NCBI GenBank assembly: GCA_963696495.1
Contig: CAVOKJ010000007.1
Location: 124,001 to 188,000 of the forward strand
DNA: 64,000 nucleotides
Direction of reading: 5' to 3'
From: Bog-756 sp963696495
GTDB taxonomy: Bacteria; Actinomycetota; Acidimicrobiia; Acidimicrobiales; RAAP-2
In this document: in pieces, positions 11,273-18,877 of the stretch
Numbering within the stretch: position 1 is the stretch's first letter
Layout: each line of letters starts with the position of its first letter
The notes under the pieces: model-generated
Databases searched by the model: none
What the model saw: the letters and a program-made list of their open reading frames with translations, nothing else
What the model was told of the DNA's origin: nothing
Translations under genes and position numbers: made by a program

Positions 11273-12667
11273 ATGAGCGCATCAGCGAAGTCGGATGGTC
11301 GTGATCCGCGTCGGGTGAACTGGAGCGAGCGTGGGCTCGCGCTCGGCTCGCTCGCCTGCGGTCTGCTCCTGACCGTGGCGGTCGTGGTCTTCGGCGTCCG
11401 CCATTTCGGCAACCTGGTCCTTGCGCTTGTCGGCCTCTCCGTCACGGTCGGCGGTCTCTGGTGGGTAGTGACCGAGCGAATGCCCCGTCGGGGATTCGGA
11501 ATCGCCGGGGGTGTCGTCGGTGTGATCGTGATGAGCCTGGCGGTCGTCTGGGCGACACCCCACGCCGATCACCCGCTGCTCCGACTCGTGCTGCTCGCCG
11601 TACTCCTGTGCGGTGCTTTCGGTCTCGGGAGGGCGGCGCTCAGACGCGACCTCCATGAGCACGACGCTCGTCGACCGGCGCCGGTCCACCTCCCGCACCA
11701 CCCCGTCCTGATCTGCAACCCATGGTCGGGTGGGGGCAAGGTCGCCAAATTCGACCTGGTCGGTCTGGCCGAGGATCTCGGGGTCGAGGTGGTCATGCTC
11801 GACCACGGCCTCGATCTCGAGCAACTGGCACGGGACGCCATCGCCGGTGGGGCCGACTGCCTGGGCATGGCCGGAGGGGACGGGTCCCAGGCCCTCGTCG
11901 CCTCCATCGCCATTGAGCACGATCTTCCGTTCGTGTGTGTTTCCGCCGGGACGCGAAACCACTTCGCCCTGGACCTCGGGATCGACCGGGAAGATCCTCG
12001 CCTCAGTCTCCAGGCCTTTGCCGACGGCATCGAGCGCCGGATCGACTACGCGACCGTCGGCAACCGGCTCTTCGTCAACAACGTGTCGCTCGGCGTCTAT
12101 GCCACGATCGTGCAACAGGAGGGATACCGAGAAGCCAAGTCGGAGGTCACCAAAGCGATGTTGCCCGAGATGCTGGGCCGCACACAGGAGCCCTTCGACC
12201 TCCAGTTCACCGAGCCTGACGGCACGGAGGTCGACGGTGCCTTCCTGGTCCAGGTGTCCAACAACCCCTACGTTCTGGGCGCGACTCTCGACGCATCACA
12301 ACGCCGGCGGCTGGACACCGGGACACTCGGGATTGTGGCCATCTCCGCCAGCTCGGGCAGAGAGGCGGCCCAGGTCTTCGCCGTCTCGGCCCTTGGCCAA
12401 CGCCGCCGGAGCCGACACTGGCATGAATTCACCGCCACCCACTTCGAGGTCCGCTCGCGGTCGGGCCAGGCATTCGCCGGCGTCGACGGTGAAGCGCTAG
12501 AGCTCTCGACCCCGTTGGAGTTCCAGATCCATCCACGTGGCCTGCGGCTACTGGTCTCCGATGGGAATCTCACCGCGGCTGAGCGACGCCGGGCTCGGGA
12601 CGTCTCGGTCGGAGACCTGTTCGCCATCGCCCGGGGCATCGACCCGCTCGCCACCTCGGAACCATGA
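11273..12667 (+). CDS. Diacylglycerol-kinase-like lipid kinase with membrane N-terminus
   Basis: A 464-residue protein. GGAGG sits seven bases before the ATG at 11273. The N-terminal 110 residues hold about four hydrophobic helices; from about residue 143 comes the DAGK catalytic domain (HPVLICNPWSGGGK), with the nucleotide-binding MAGGDGSQALVAS motif and the VSAGTRNHFALDLGI motif equivalent to GTANDFA. Soluble homologues phosphorylate diacylglycerol or related lipids with ATP. The fused membrane region suggests a membrane-resident lipid kinase. It is convergent with the PPK2 gene, 9 bases apart. Confidence 0.85.
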   Translation: MSASAKSDGRDPRRVNWSERGLALGSLACGLLLTVAVVVFGVRHFGNLVLALVGLSVTVGGLWWVVTERMPRRGFGIAGGVVGVIVMSLAVVWATPHADHPLLRLVLLAVLLCGAFGLGRAALRRDLHEHDARRPAPVHLPHHPVLICNPWSGGGKVAKFDLVGLAEDLGVEVVMLDHGLDLEQLARDAIAGGADCLGMAGGDGSQALVASIAIEHDLPFVCVSAGTRNHFALDLGIDREDPRLSLQAFADGIERRIDYATVGNRLFVNNVSLGVYATIVQQEGYREAKSEVTKAMLPEMLGRTQEPFDLQFTEPDGTEVDGAFLVQVSNNPYVLGATLDASQRRRLDTGTLGIVAISASSGREAAQVFAVSALGQRRRSRHWHEFTATHFEVRSRSGQAFAGVDGEALELSTPLEFQIHPRGLRLLVSDGNLTAAERRRARDVSVGDLFAIARGIDPLATSEP

Positions 12668-12676
12668 CCGGTTCGT

Positions 12677-13558
12677 TCAATATGGAGTCGGGATGTAGTG
12701 GAGCGGGGCCGTCGATTCCCGATAGTCGCCCGGCTTCTGACGCTCTGGCAATGCCAGCTGGCGATCTTCCAGGGGCTCGTACGGGATCAGGTCGAGCAGG
12801 TGGGAGATGACATTCAGACGGGCTCGCTTCTTGTCATCGGAGTCCACGACCCACCAGGGCGCCCAGCCCGTGTCGGTGGCGGCGAACATGTCGTCACGGG
12901 CTCGTGAGTAGTCGAACCATCGCCCATAGGAGGTGAGGTCCATCTCCGAGAGCTTCCAGATCTTGCGGGGATCATCGATGCGGCTCTGGAGCCGCCGGGT
13001 CTGCTCGTCCTGGCTGACCTCCAACCAATACTTGACGAGCAGGATGCCCGATTCGACCATGGCCTTCTCTACGCCAGGTACCAACTCCAGGAACCGCTGG
13101 CACTCTGCCGGGGTGCAAAAGCCCATCACCCGCTCGACTCCGGCCCGGTTGTACCAACTGCGGTCGAAGATGATGATCTCACCCGCGGCGGGAAAGTGCG
13201 CCAGATATCGCTGGATGTACATCTGAGACTTCTCCCGGTCAGTCGGTGCCGGTAGGGCGACGACCCGGAACACTCTCGGACTCACCCGTTCGGTGATGGC
13301 CTTGATCGTCCCTCCCTTGCCGGCCGTGTCGCGACCCTCGAAGACGATGCAGATCTTGGCTCCAGAGTCCTTCACCCACCTCTGGACGGCGACCAGTTCG
13401 CCGTGCAGACGACGAAGCTGGTGCTCGTATTGCTTCCGTTTCATCTTCTCTTTCCGCTTCATGTCTTCGCCGAGGAGGCGGCCGTCGGACACTTCTGAGC
13501 CGACAACCTGACTCGTTTGCCCACTGTGCTTCTTCACCTTCTTGGCCTTGCTTGCCAC
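12677..13558 (-). CDS. ppk2: Polyphosphate kinase 2 (PPK2 family)
   Basis: A 293-residue soluble enzyme that transfers phosphate between inorganic polyphosphate and nucleotides, usually making ATP or GTP from the diphosphates. A Lys-rich N-terminal tail precedes the Walker A motif FEGRDTAGKGGTIK, the FDRSWYNRAGVERVMGF Walker B/lid region, and the conserved KYWLEVSQDEQTRRLQSR segment. Length and motifs fit a single-domain PPK2. A GTG start at 13558 is supported by AGGAGG eight bases upstream. It stands alone on its strand. Confidence 0.95.
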   Translation of the reverse strand: MASKAKKVKKHSGQTSQVVGSEVSDGRLLGEDMKRKEKMKRKQYEHQLRRLHGELVAVQRWVKDSGAKICIVFEGRDTAGKGGTIKAITERVSPRVFRVVALPAPTDREKSQMYIQRYLAHFPAAGEIIIFDRSWYNRAGVERVMGFCTPAECQRFLELVPGVEKAMVESGILLVKYWLEVSQDEQTRRLQSRIDDPRKIWKLSEMDLTSYGRWFDYSRARDDMFAATDTGWAPWWVVDSDDKKRARLNVISHLLDLIPYEPLEDRQLALPERQKPGDYRESTAPLHYIPTPY

Positions 13559-13855
13559 GGTGATTCCTCCTATTTAAGGCTCCTGGTGCTGCGGATGAAT
13601 TCTGCAGCGACACCCATTCTGCGCCCCGACGCACCACTCGGCCAGGCCGAGCGCTCATTTACTCGATGTCCGGTGATCAGTCGCAGAACATAACTCGGGC
13701 GCCGGGACCCCTCCGGCCGATTCATGCTTCGTGAGCGAACGGGGCCAGTCAACCTATGTCCTGGTTGGAGGGTCGATAGTGCGAAGAGCCGGGAGCCACT
13801 TATAGTTCGCCGCCCTCGTGCCGTTACCTATGGGGTGACGACGACCACCGGACCC
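13559..13855. other. Divergent intergenic region
   Basis: About 300 bases between the PPK2 gene and the first GH25-like gene, running in opposite directions. It must hold promoters for both. I could not identify a convincing -35/-10 pair, repeat or RNA gene. Confidence 0.35.
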
Positions 13856-14700
13856 ATGAGCAACGACCACTACGCCGCTCCGGTAAGTGGCGGTTCGCTA
13901 TCGCGGCCATCGTGGCTTTGGTGATCTTCGGTGCATCGGAGAAGGCCACGTACAGCGCAGCGCCGACCTCGAAGACGCCAGCTACGAAGCAGCAGTGCGC
14001 CGAGACCAGCGATGCAGGCAACGCCACCGGACAGAATTGCCACCAGTTCATCGACGCGACGTTCACGGCTTCGACCAGGTCGGCGGTGCTCAGAGCGTTC
14101 GACGCCTGGGAGGAACCAAGCGTCATGACAAAGGCCTGGTTCCGAACGGCCTACAGCGCAGGTTTCCGAATGTTCATCGTCCAAGACGACACCGTACTCA
14201 CCTCGGCTACCGATGCATCCACACAGACGATCGTCAAAGCAGCCGAGGCTGCTGGCCTCCAGGTCGCCGCGTTCACCTGCTCCCCCGAGGACTATGCGGC
14301 AGGGATTAGCGCCTTCGGGGGGCTGCCGATGGCATTCTTCGCTTTCGACGTCGAGCCGGGCAATGGGCCTGGGGGCTCGAACTGCAACGGGACCGGCTCC
14401 ACCATTGTCCCGGTCACGTCCGCCGAAGTGGCTGCCGTGCAGGCCGACGGCATCCGCCCGGTCATCTATTCGTACCCTGACGGGTGGCAGGGCGGCAGCG
14501 GCTTCACCAACATCCCGTTGTGGGCATCACAGGACAACACAAGGATCACCCTCAGGAACTGGTCGCCCAGTCTTACCAGCCCACCGTTCAACCCGACCTT
14601 TGGTGGCTGGACGCAATCGGACCTGATGGCGATGCAGAACGTCTGGCTGCTGTACAACGGTGTCTGGATCGATCTCGATTCAGTGTCCGCAAACTACTGA
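13856..14700 (+). CDS. Secreted GH25/DUF1906-like protein, copy A (start region possibly frameshifted)
   Basis: About 262 residues are readable from a GTG at 13912, but that start cuts through the signal peptide. The same frame upstream encodes a basic stretch and AIAAIVALVIFGAS with no usable start codon, while an ATG at 13856 lies in another frame, so a one-base shift near 13880 is likely. The body resembles TIM-barrel GH25/DUF1906 proteins: a FAFDVEPG segment matching the DxE catalytic pattern, an IPLWASQDN strand, and a C-terminal WIDLDSVS strand. It would cleave or bind cell-wall or polysaccharide glycans outside the cell. An inverted paralogue lies at 17930-18763. Confidence 0.7.
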
Positions 14701-14818
14701 CCGAGGGCAACGTGACCGGTCCTCGAGTGGGCACGGGTGTGAAGTGCTCACCGGGCCAGGATCCGAGGTCCGGGCATTCCCGCTGGGCCGAGGTGGACCG
14801 GGTGGGGACCGTCGAGGA

Positions 14819-15967
14819 TCAGCCGCTCCCTCCTGTTGGAGCGCTACCGATTGTTTCCGTAGCACCGGCCTGCGTGAAGGCCGGATCGTCCAGGTTGCTC
14901 ATGAGGTAGCGCGCGCTCTGCGCTCCGGCCCCCAGCTCCAGGCGGTACCGGACGTGGTACTCCTTCGCTGCCGCCTCCGCGGATACCGTGATCTGCTGCG
15001 TGAAGATAACGCTGAACTGACTGTCCAAATAGCTGTCCAGCCACTGATTCTCTCCATTGCTCCAGGCACCGAATGGGGCTGCGAGCAGTAGCGGCTGCCA
15101 ACCGGAACCGGCGTGACTGGCCAGATCGGCCAGCCCGTTCCTGACGTCTTTCTCGACCCGCGCCTCGTACTGCGCATTTGTCTCTCCGAAATTCCAGATG
15201 TAGTCCTGGTACCGCGAGCCATTGATCAGTGCTGTGTCCAAGCCGGCCAGGCATGCGGCCGGGGCATCGGGTAGGAACGCATGTCCGCACTCGCCGGCAT
15301 GGAACTGCAGATACCAGCCCTCGCTAGGCAAGGCAGACACAATCTTCCAGGGTGCATACTCAGTGCCGAACAATCCGTCGGCGTACCCGGTCACGACGAA
15401 CATGACCGCATGGAATCCGTAGCGGGCCAGGATGGGCGTTGCGAGCGTATCCGACCAGAACGCATCGTCGAACGTGATGAGGACCGGTTTGACCGGGAGA
15501 CGGAGATTGACGCCGTTCAGCCACGCCACGTACTGCGTCGGCGTGACGGTGGCGTAACCGGCTTTCGCCAGGGCCGCCATGTTTGCCTTGAAGTTCTTCA
15601 AGGTGACGTTGTAGTTCCCGACCGAGCCTGTCACGGGGGACGGCGTGCCGATCCCGTGGTACAGAAGGACAGGGATCTGCGCTGGCAAGCTTGTCGCCAA
15701 CTCGATACGCGGAAGAGGCGGCTTGGCGGCGGTGGTTCTGAACTCGGACACTGCCAGCGCAGACGGGGCCGCGAGGAAGGCGAGCACGGCCGCTATCACA
15801 AGTACCCTGAGACCGCGACGCCCAGTTCGTCGGTCGATTTCAGCCTCCGGCACCTTCTTGCGGTCGATGCGGTGCCGGGGTCTTGCCGCCAATGGCGATT
15901 CCGGCACGGCGCGAGGTTCGGGCCGGGGTCGAGGTGTTACGGGCTGGCGACGGCGGTGTGGTGACAA
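14819..15967 (-). CDS. Membrane-anchored polysaccharide deacetylase (NodB-like)
   Basis: A 382-residue protein from a TTG at 15967. A basic 50-residue cytoplasmic part and one transmembrane segment (LRVLVIAAVLAFLAAPSALA, about 53-72) are followed by an extracellular NodB-like domain: LLYHGIG near residue 103, the metal-binding motif LITFDDAF near 165, a FHAGECGH segment near 222, and PFGAWSNGEN near 295. The family removes N-acetyl groups from amino-sugar polymers. Last gene of a minus-strand run headed by a processive glycosyltransferase, so it probably modifies that polymer. A DUF2510 frame overlaps its 5' end and may be its true N-terminus. Confidence 0.85.
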   Translation of the reverse strand: MSPHRRRQPVTPRPRPEPRAVPESPLAARPRHRIDRKKVPEAEIDRRTGRRGLRVLVIAAVLAFLAAPSALAVSEFRTTAAKPPLPRIELATSLPAQIPVLLYHGIGTPSPVTGSVGNYNVTLKNFKANMAALAKAGYATVTPTQYVAWLNGVNLRLPVKPVLITFDDAFWSDTLATPILARYGFHAVMFVVTGYADGLFGTEYAPWKIVSALPSEGWYLQFHAGECGHAFLPDAPAACLAGLDTALINGSRYQDYIWNFGETNAQYEARVEKDVRNGLADLASHAGSGWQPLLLAAPFGAWSNGENQWLDSYLDSQFSVIFTQQITVSAEAAAKEYHVRYRLELGAGAQSARYLMSNLDDPAFTQAGATETIGSAPTGGSG

Positions 15968-16058
15968 GGGAGTACCAGGTCCGTCCGTCCCAATAGCGCA
16001 ACGATCCCTGGTCAGCTGGATTCGGATACCACCCAGGAGGGACTGCTCGAGTCGTCAC
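15840..16058 (-). CDS. DUF2510 module overlapping the deacetylase 5' end
   Basis: A 72-residue frame whose first 35 residues are a clear DUF2510 motif (PPGWYPNPADQGSLRYWDGR then TWY). DUF2510 normally forms the N-terminus of actinobacterial membrane proteins. After TTPPS the frame becomes Pro/Arg/Gly-rich and runs 128 bases over the deacetylase reading frame, which continues as a plausible linker and membrane helix. The simplest reading is one gene, DUF2510-helix-deacetylase, split by one extra base near 15965. Overlapping separate genes are the alternative. Confidence 0.65.
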   Translation of the reverse strand: MTTRAVPPGWYPNPADQGSLRYWDGRTWYSLVTTPPSPARNTSTPARTSRRAGIAIGGKTPAPHRPQEGAGG

Positions 16059-16096
16059 CGGTTCCTAGCGGTCGGCGGATTTTGGTAGAGCGAACC

Positions 16097-16249
16097 TCAA
16101 CTCATCTTCCGTGGAATGAAATGGAACAGCGCCATCAGGACGGCGATCAACATCGTGCCGAGGAGGATCGCCCACAGCACGTCCACTACTCCAACTATTG
16201 AAACCGTTGCGATCCCAACCCCGGCGTTTGCCGTCGTGTGTAGGTTCAT
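16097..16249 (-). CDS. 50-residue membrane protein in the polysaccharide operon
   Basis: Sequence MNLHTTANAGVGIATVSIVG followed by one long hydrophobic stretch (VVDVLWAILLGTMLIAVLMA) and a short basic end (FIPRKMS). GGGAG lies five bases before the ATG, and the ATG starts one base after the stop of the glycosyltransferase gene, so it is almost certainly translated with it. The polysaccharide deacetylase follows. Position and topology recall the small subunits of poly-N-acetylglucosamine synthases (IcaD, PgaD), but it is only half their length and I see no sequence similarity; the analogy is inference. Confidence 0.7.
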   Translation of the reverse strand: MNLHTTANAGVGIATVSIVGVVDVLWAILLGTMLIAVLMALFHFIPRKMS

Positions 16250-16250
16250 T

Positions 16251-17324
16251 TCAGCTCCCCTCTCTGACTAAGTTCGCGCCTCTGACCTTTACCCACGTGT
16301 TGTGGTGACTGTCGGCCCTATATTCGATCAACTGCTTGAAGTAACCCCTGGCAATGGCAATGGTCAGCAGCCATGCGTAACCGATTTCGATGAACAGGAC
16401 ACTGGCGACGAGCATCCCCCACATTCCGGTTCCCCGCACCGTCCACACGGCGTCAGCGGAAAAGATCAGGGCGATGGGAAGCATCCACCAGCTGACGAGC
16501 GGGGAGCCATTGGCGATGAGCAGCCCGAGCATCGTGAGGAACAGCAACCGGACGGACAACGAGAAGGCGAATCCCAACTGCTTCAACCAGGGGATCGCCG
16601 TCGTACGGGTCCACCCGAACTGCATCAGCGTCTGCAGGTAGCCGCGTGCCCATCGCTCGCGCTGGTGGACCAGCGCCGGTACGCGTGTGACAGGGACGGT
16701 GGACACGAGACAGTCCTGCGGTCGGAGCGTCCTCCAGTGTGTGTGCCGCAGGGCTATGGTCAGCTTCCAGTCCTCTGTCCAGTTCGTCGGATCGTAGAAC
16801 TCCCCATAGGTGGCTTTGATCTCGCGAAGGGCGGCCACCCGGAAGAGAGCGGCCATTCCGGTCATGCACCCACCCCGCCCCTTGTGCCGCCCGATCATGA
16901 TGCGATCGCGTTCATACTCCATGGCCTGGAGTAGCTCCAGAAGGTTCCCGTGCCGCATGACCAGGTGATTAGAACTGAGCGCGCCGAGCTCCGGGTCGTC
17001 GATGAAATGCCGGACCCCGTTCTCGATCAGCGTCTCCGTCAGCACTGTGTCCGCATCCATCGACAGCACGAGGTCATCATCGTCAAGTAACGGGAGATAC
17101 TCGTTCAGCGCCAAGTTCAGCGCGCCGGCCTTCCGGCCGCTGATCTGCCCGACGTCATCGACCCACACGCCGAGGTCGCGCGAAATCTGCGCTGTACGGT
17201 CCCTGCTGTTATTGACGACAACGAGGATCTCGTCGGGAGGCCGCGTCTGCGAATGAAGAGACCTGATGGTGTCTGCGATACTCGCTTCCTCGTTATGGGC
17301 GGGAACGATCGTAAGCACCCTCAT
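16251..17324 (-). CDS. Processive family 2 glycosyltransferase (polysaccharide synthase)
   Basis: A 357-residue protein from the ATG at 17324, beginning directly with the GT-A fold (MRVLTIVPAHNEEASI). It has the DxD motif (LSMDADTVL, about residue 90), the ED motif (NWTEDWKLTIAL), the QxxRW motif (HQRERWARGY) that marks processive synthases of cellulose, hyaluronan and poly-GlcNAc, and three to four C-terminal helices. It would polymerise nucleotide-sugars at the membrane. The frame is open to 17489 but those residues are basic and unlike a membrane segment. Heads the synthase, small-protein, deacetylase operon; a 51-bp repeat array lies about 205 bases upstream. Confidence 0.9.
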   Translation of the reverse strand: MRVLTIVPAHNEEASIADTIRSLHSQTRPPDEILVVVNNSRDRTAQISRDLGVWVDDVGQISGRKAGALNLALNEYLPLLDDDDLVLSMDADTVLTETLIENGVRHFIDDPELGALSSNHLVMRHGNLLELLQAMEYERDRIMIGRHKGRGGCMTGMAALFRVAALREIKATYGEFYDPTNWTEDWKLTIALRHTHWRTLRPQDCLVSTVPVTRVPALVHQRERWARGYLQTLMQFGWTRTTAIPWLKQLGFAFSLSVRLLFLTMLGLLIANGSPLVSWWMLPIALIFSADAVWTVRGTGMWGMLVASVLFIEIGYAWLLTIAIARGYFKQLIEYRADSHHNTWVKVRGANLVREGS

Positions 17325-17510
17325 GGACCTGACACCTGTCGTTGAGTCTCGTAGGGCATGGCGCCACCGATCAAGAGTGACTGGGCGTTTTCTGCCGAAG
17401 GCACCGGATCCCTCGCCGACATCAGTGCAATCCCTCTCCGCCGACCCTGCCTGCGCCGATTTTTCCTTTCGTAAGCGGCGTTTCGCCACCTGCAGGGAAC
17501 CCTAAGGAGT

Positions 17511-17766
17511 GAAGCAACGGAAAGTCAATCATCACTACCAAGAGTGATGCGGGTCTCACCGGAAGCAACGGAACATCAATCATCACTACCAAGAGTGATG
17601 CGGGTCTCACCGGAAGCAACGGAACGTCACTCATTACTACCAAGAGTGATGTGAATCTCACCTGAAGCTTACGGAGCGTCACTCATCACTACCAAGAGTG
17701 ACGCGATTCTCACCTGCAGCAATGGATTTCCAATCATCACTACCAAGAGTGATGCGGGTCTCACGG
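17511..17766. repeat. Tandem array of five 51-bp repeats, each with a palindrome
   Basis: Units begin at 17529, 17580, 17631, 17683 and 17734 (periods 51, 51, 52, 51); a partial unit precedes the first. Each holds the arms CATCACT and AGTGATG around a six-base loop (ACCAAG), then GCGGGTCTCAC or a variant, then a less conserved 20 bases. Units differ by substitutions, partly preserving pairing. The array lies between the polysaccharide operon (minus) and the inverted GH25-like gene. It could be a multi-site operator, a structured leader, or a minisatellite. The 17-residue repeats it encodes on the minus strand are probably incidental. Confidence 0.9.
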
Positions 17767-17929
17767 AAAGGAACTGACTCGACGACAGACGACGGTCCCG
17801 GCAGGAGAAGGCGCGCGGGCACCGAGTATCTCGTTTCCTGCTCGCCTGGATGGGGATGCCAGCGAGGAGCCGGTGCGGTCGGATCGAGCTACCGCTCTCC
17901 TCGCCGACTCGGATCAGGTTGCGCTCAGT

Positions 17930-18763
17930 TCAGTAGTTTGCGGACACTGAATCCAGATCGATCCAGACACCGTTAAACAACAGCCAGACGTTCTGCATCG
18001 CCATGAGGTCTGATTCTTTCCAGCTACCGAATGTCGGGCTAAACGGCGGGCTCGTGAGATTGGGCACCCAGTTTCTGAGGGTGGTGTTTGAGTTGTCTTG
18101 TGATGCCCACAGCGGGATGTTCGTGAAGCCGCTCCCACCTTGCCATCCGTCAGGGTACGAATAGATGACTGGTCGGATGCCATCGGCCTGTACGGCAGCC
18201 ACTTCGGCGAACGTGACCGGGACAATGGTGGAGCCGGTCCCGTTGCAGTTCGAGCCACCGGGTCCGTTGCCCGGCTCGATGTCGAATGCGAAGAAAGCCA
18301 TCGGCAGTCCCCCGAAGGCACTGATCCCTTCTGCATAGTCCTGGGGCGAGCAGGTGAACGCGGCGACCTGAAGTCCAGCAGCTTCGGCTGCTTCGACGAT
18401 CGTCTGCGTGGATGCATCGGTAGCCGGGGTGAGTACGGTGTCGTCCTGGACAATGAACACTCGGAATCCTGCACTGTAAGCCGTTTGGAACCAAGCCTCC
18501 GTCATGATGCTTGGTTCCTGCCACGCATCGAACGCCCTGATGACCGCCGGGTCGGTCGAAGTTGTAAACGCCGCATCGACGTACTGGTAGCAACTCTGTC
18601 TGTTGACGTCGCCTACATCGCTGATCTCGGTGCACCGCTGCCTTGTAGATGGGGTCGCCGAGGTGGGTAACGCGCTATTCGTGGCCTCGTGCGATGCACC
18701 GAAGATCACTAATGCCACGATGGCTGCCAGCACCAGGGCCACCAGCCTTCGGACTCCGAGCAT
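17930..18763 (-). CDS. Secreted GH25/DUF1906-like protein, copy B
   Basis: A 277-residue protein from the ATG at 18763. A signal peptide or anchor (MLGVRRLVALVLAAIVALVI) precedes a TIM-barrel-like domain with FAFDIEPG (DxE pattern), IPLWASQDN and a C-terminal WIDLDSVSANY, the same landmarks as copy A at 13.9 kb. The two proteins are closely similar over their whole length, with identical DNA stretches of about 40 bases, and lie in opposite orientation around the polysaccharide operon. The likely role is hydrolysis or binding of a cell-wall or exopolysaccharide. The start is chosen by signal-peptide shape; the frame is open to 18832. Confidence 0.8.
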   Translation of the reverse strand: MLGVRRLVALVLAAIVALVIFGASHEATNSALPTSATPSTRQRCTEISDVGDVNRQSCYQYVDAAFTTSTDPAVIRAFDAWQEPSIMTEAWFQTAYSAGFRVFIVQDDTVLTPATDASTQTIVEAAEAAGLQVAAFTCSPQDYAEGISAFGGLPMAFFAFDIEPGNGPGGSNCNGTGSTIVPVTFAEVAAVQADGIRPVIYSYPDGWQGGSGFTNIPLWASQDNSNTTLRNWVPNLTSPPFSPTFGSWKESDLMAMQNVWLLFNGVWIDLDSVSANY

Positions 18764-18877
18764 CAACGTGGTGATGCAGCACGAGTTGTGAGTCTCGGCC
18801 AGGCTCTCATATGGACAGGCTGACTGGCCCACGCACTGTTAGCAACAAACGGGCGATGAACCTTCCGACACGGGTAC

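Noticed and set aside
17422..17682. 86-residue protein with 17-residue repeats on the minus strand
   Set aside because: It arises because 51 is divisible by three. The frame has no ribosome binding site and one unit is 52 bases, which would break a longer frame.
17511..17766. CRISPR array
   Set aside because: The spacing of about 51 bases with a 30-base conserved part superficially resembles repeats and spacers, but the intervening 20 bases are also similar between units and no cas gene is near.
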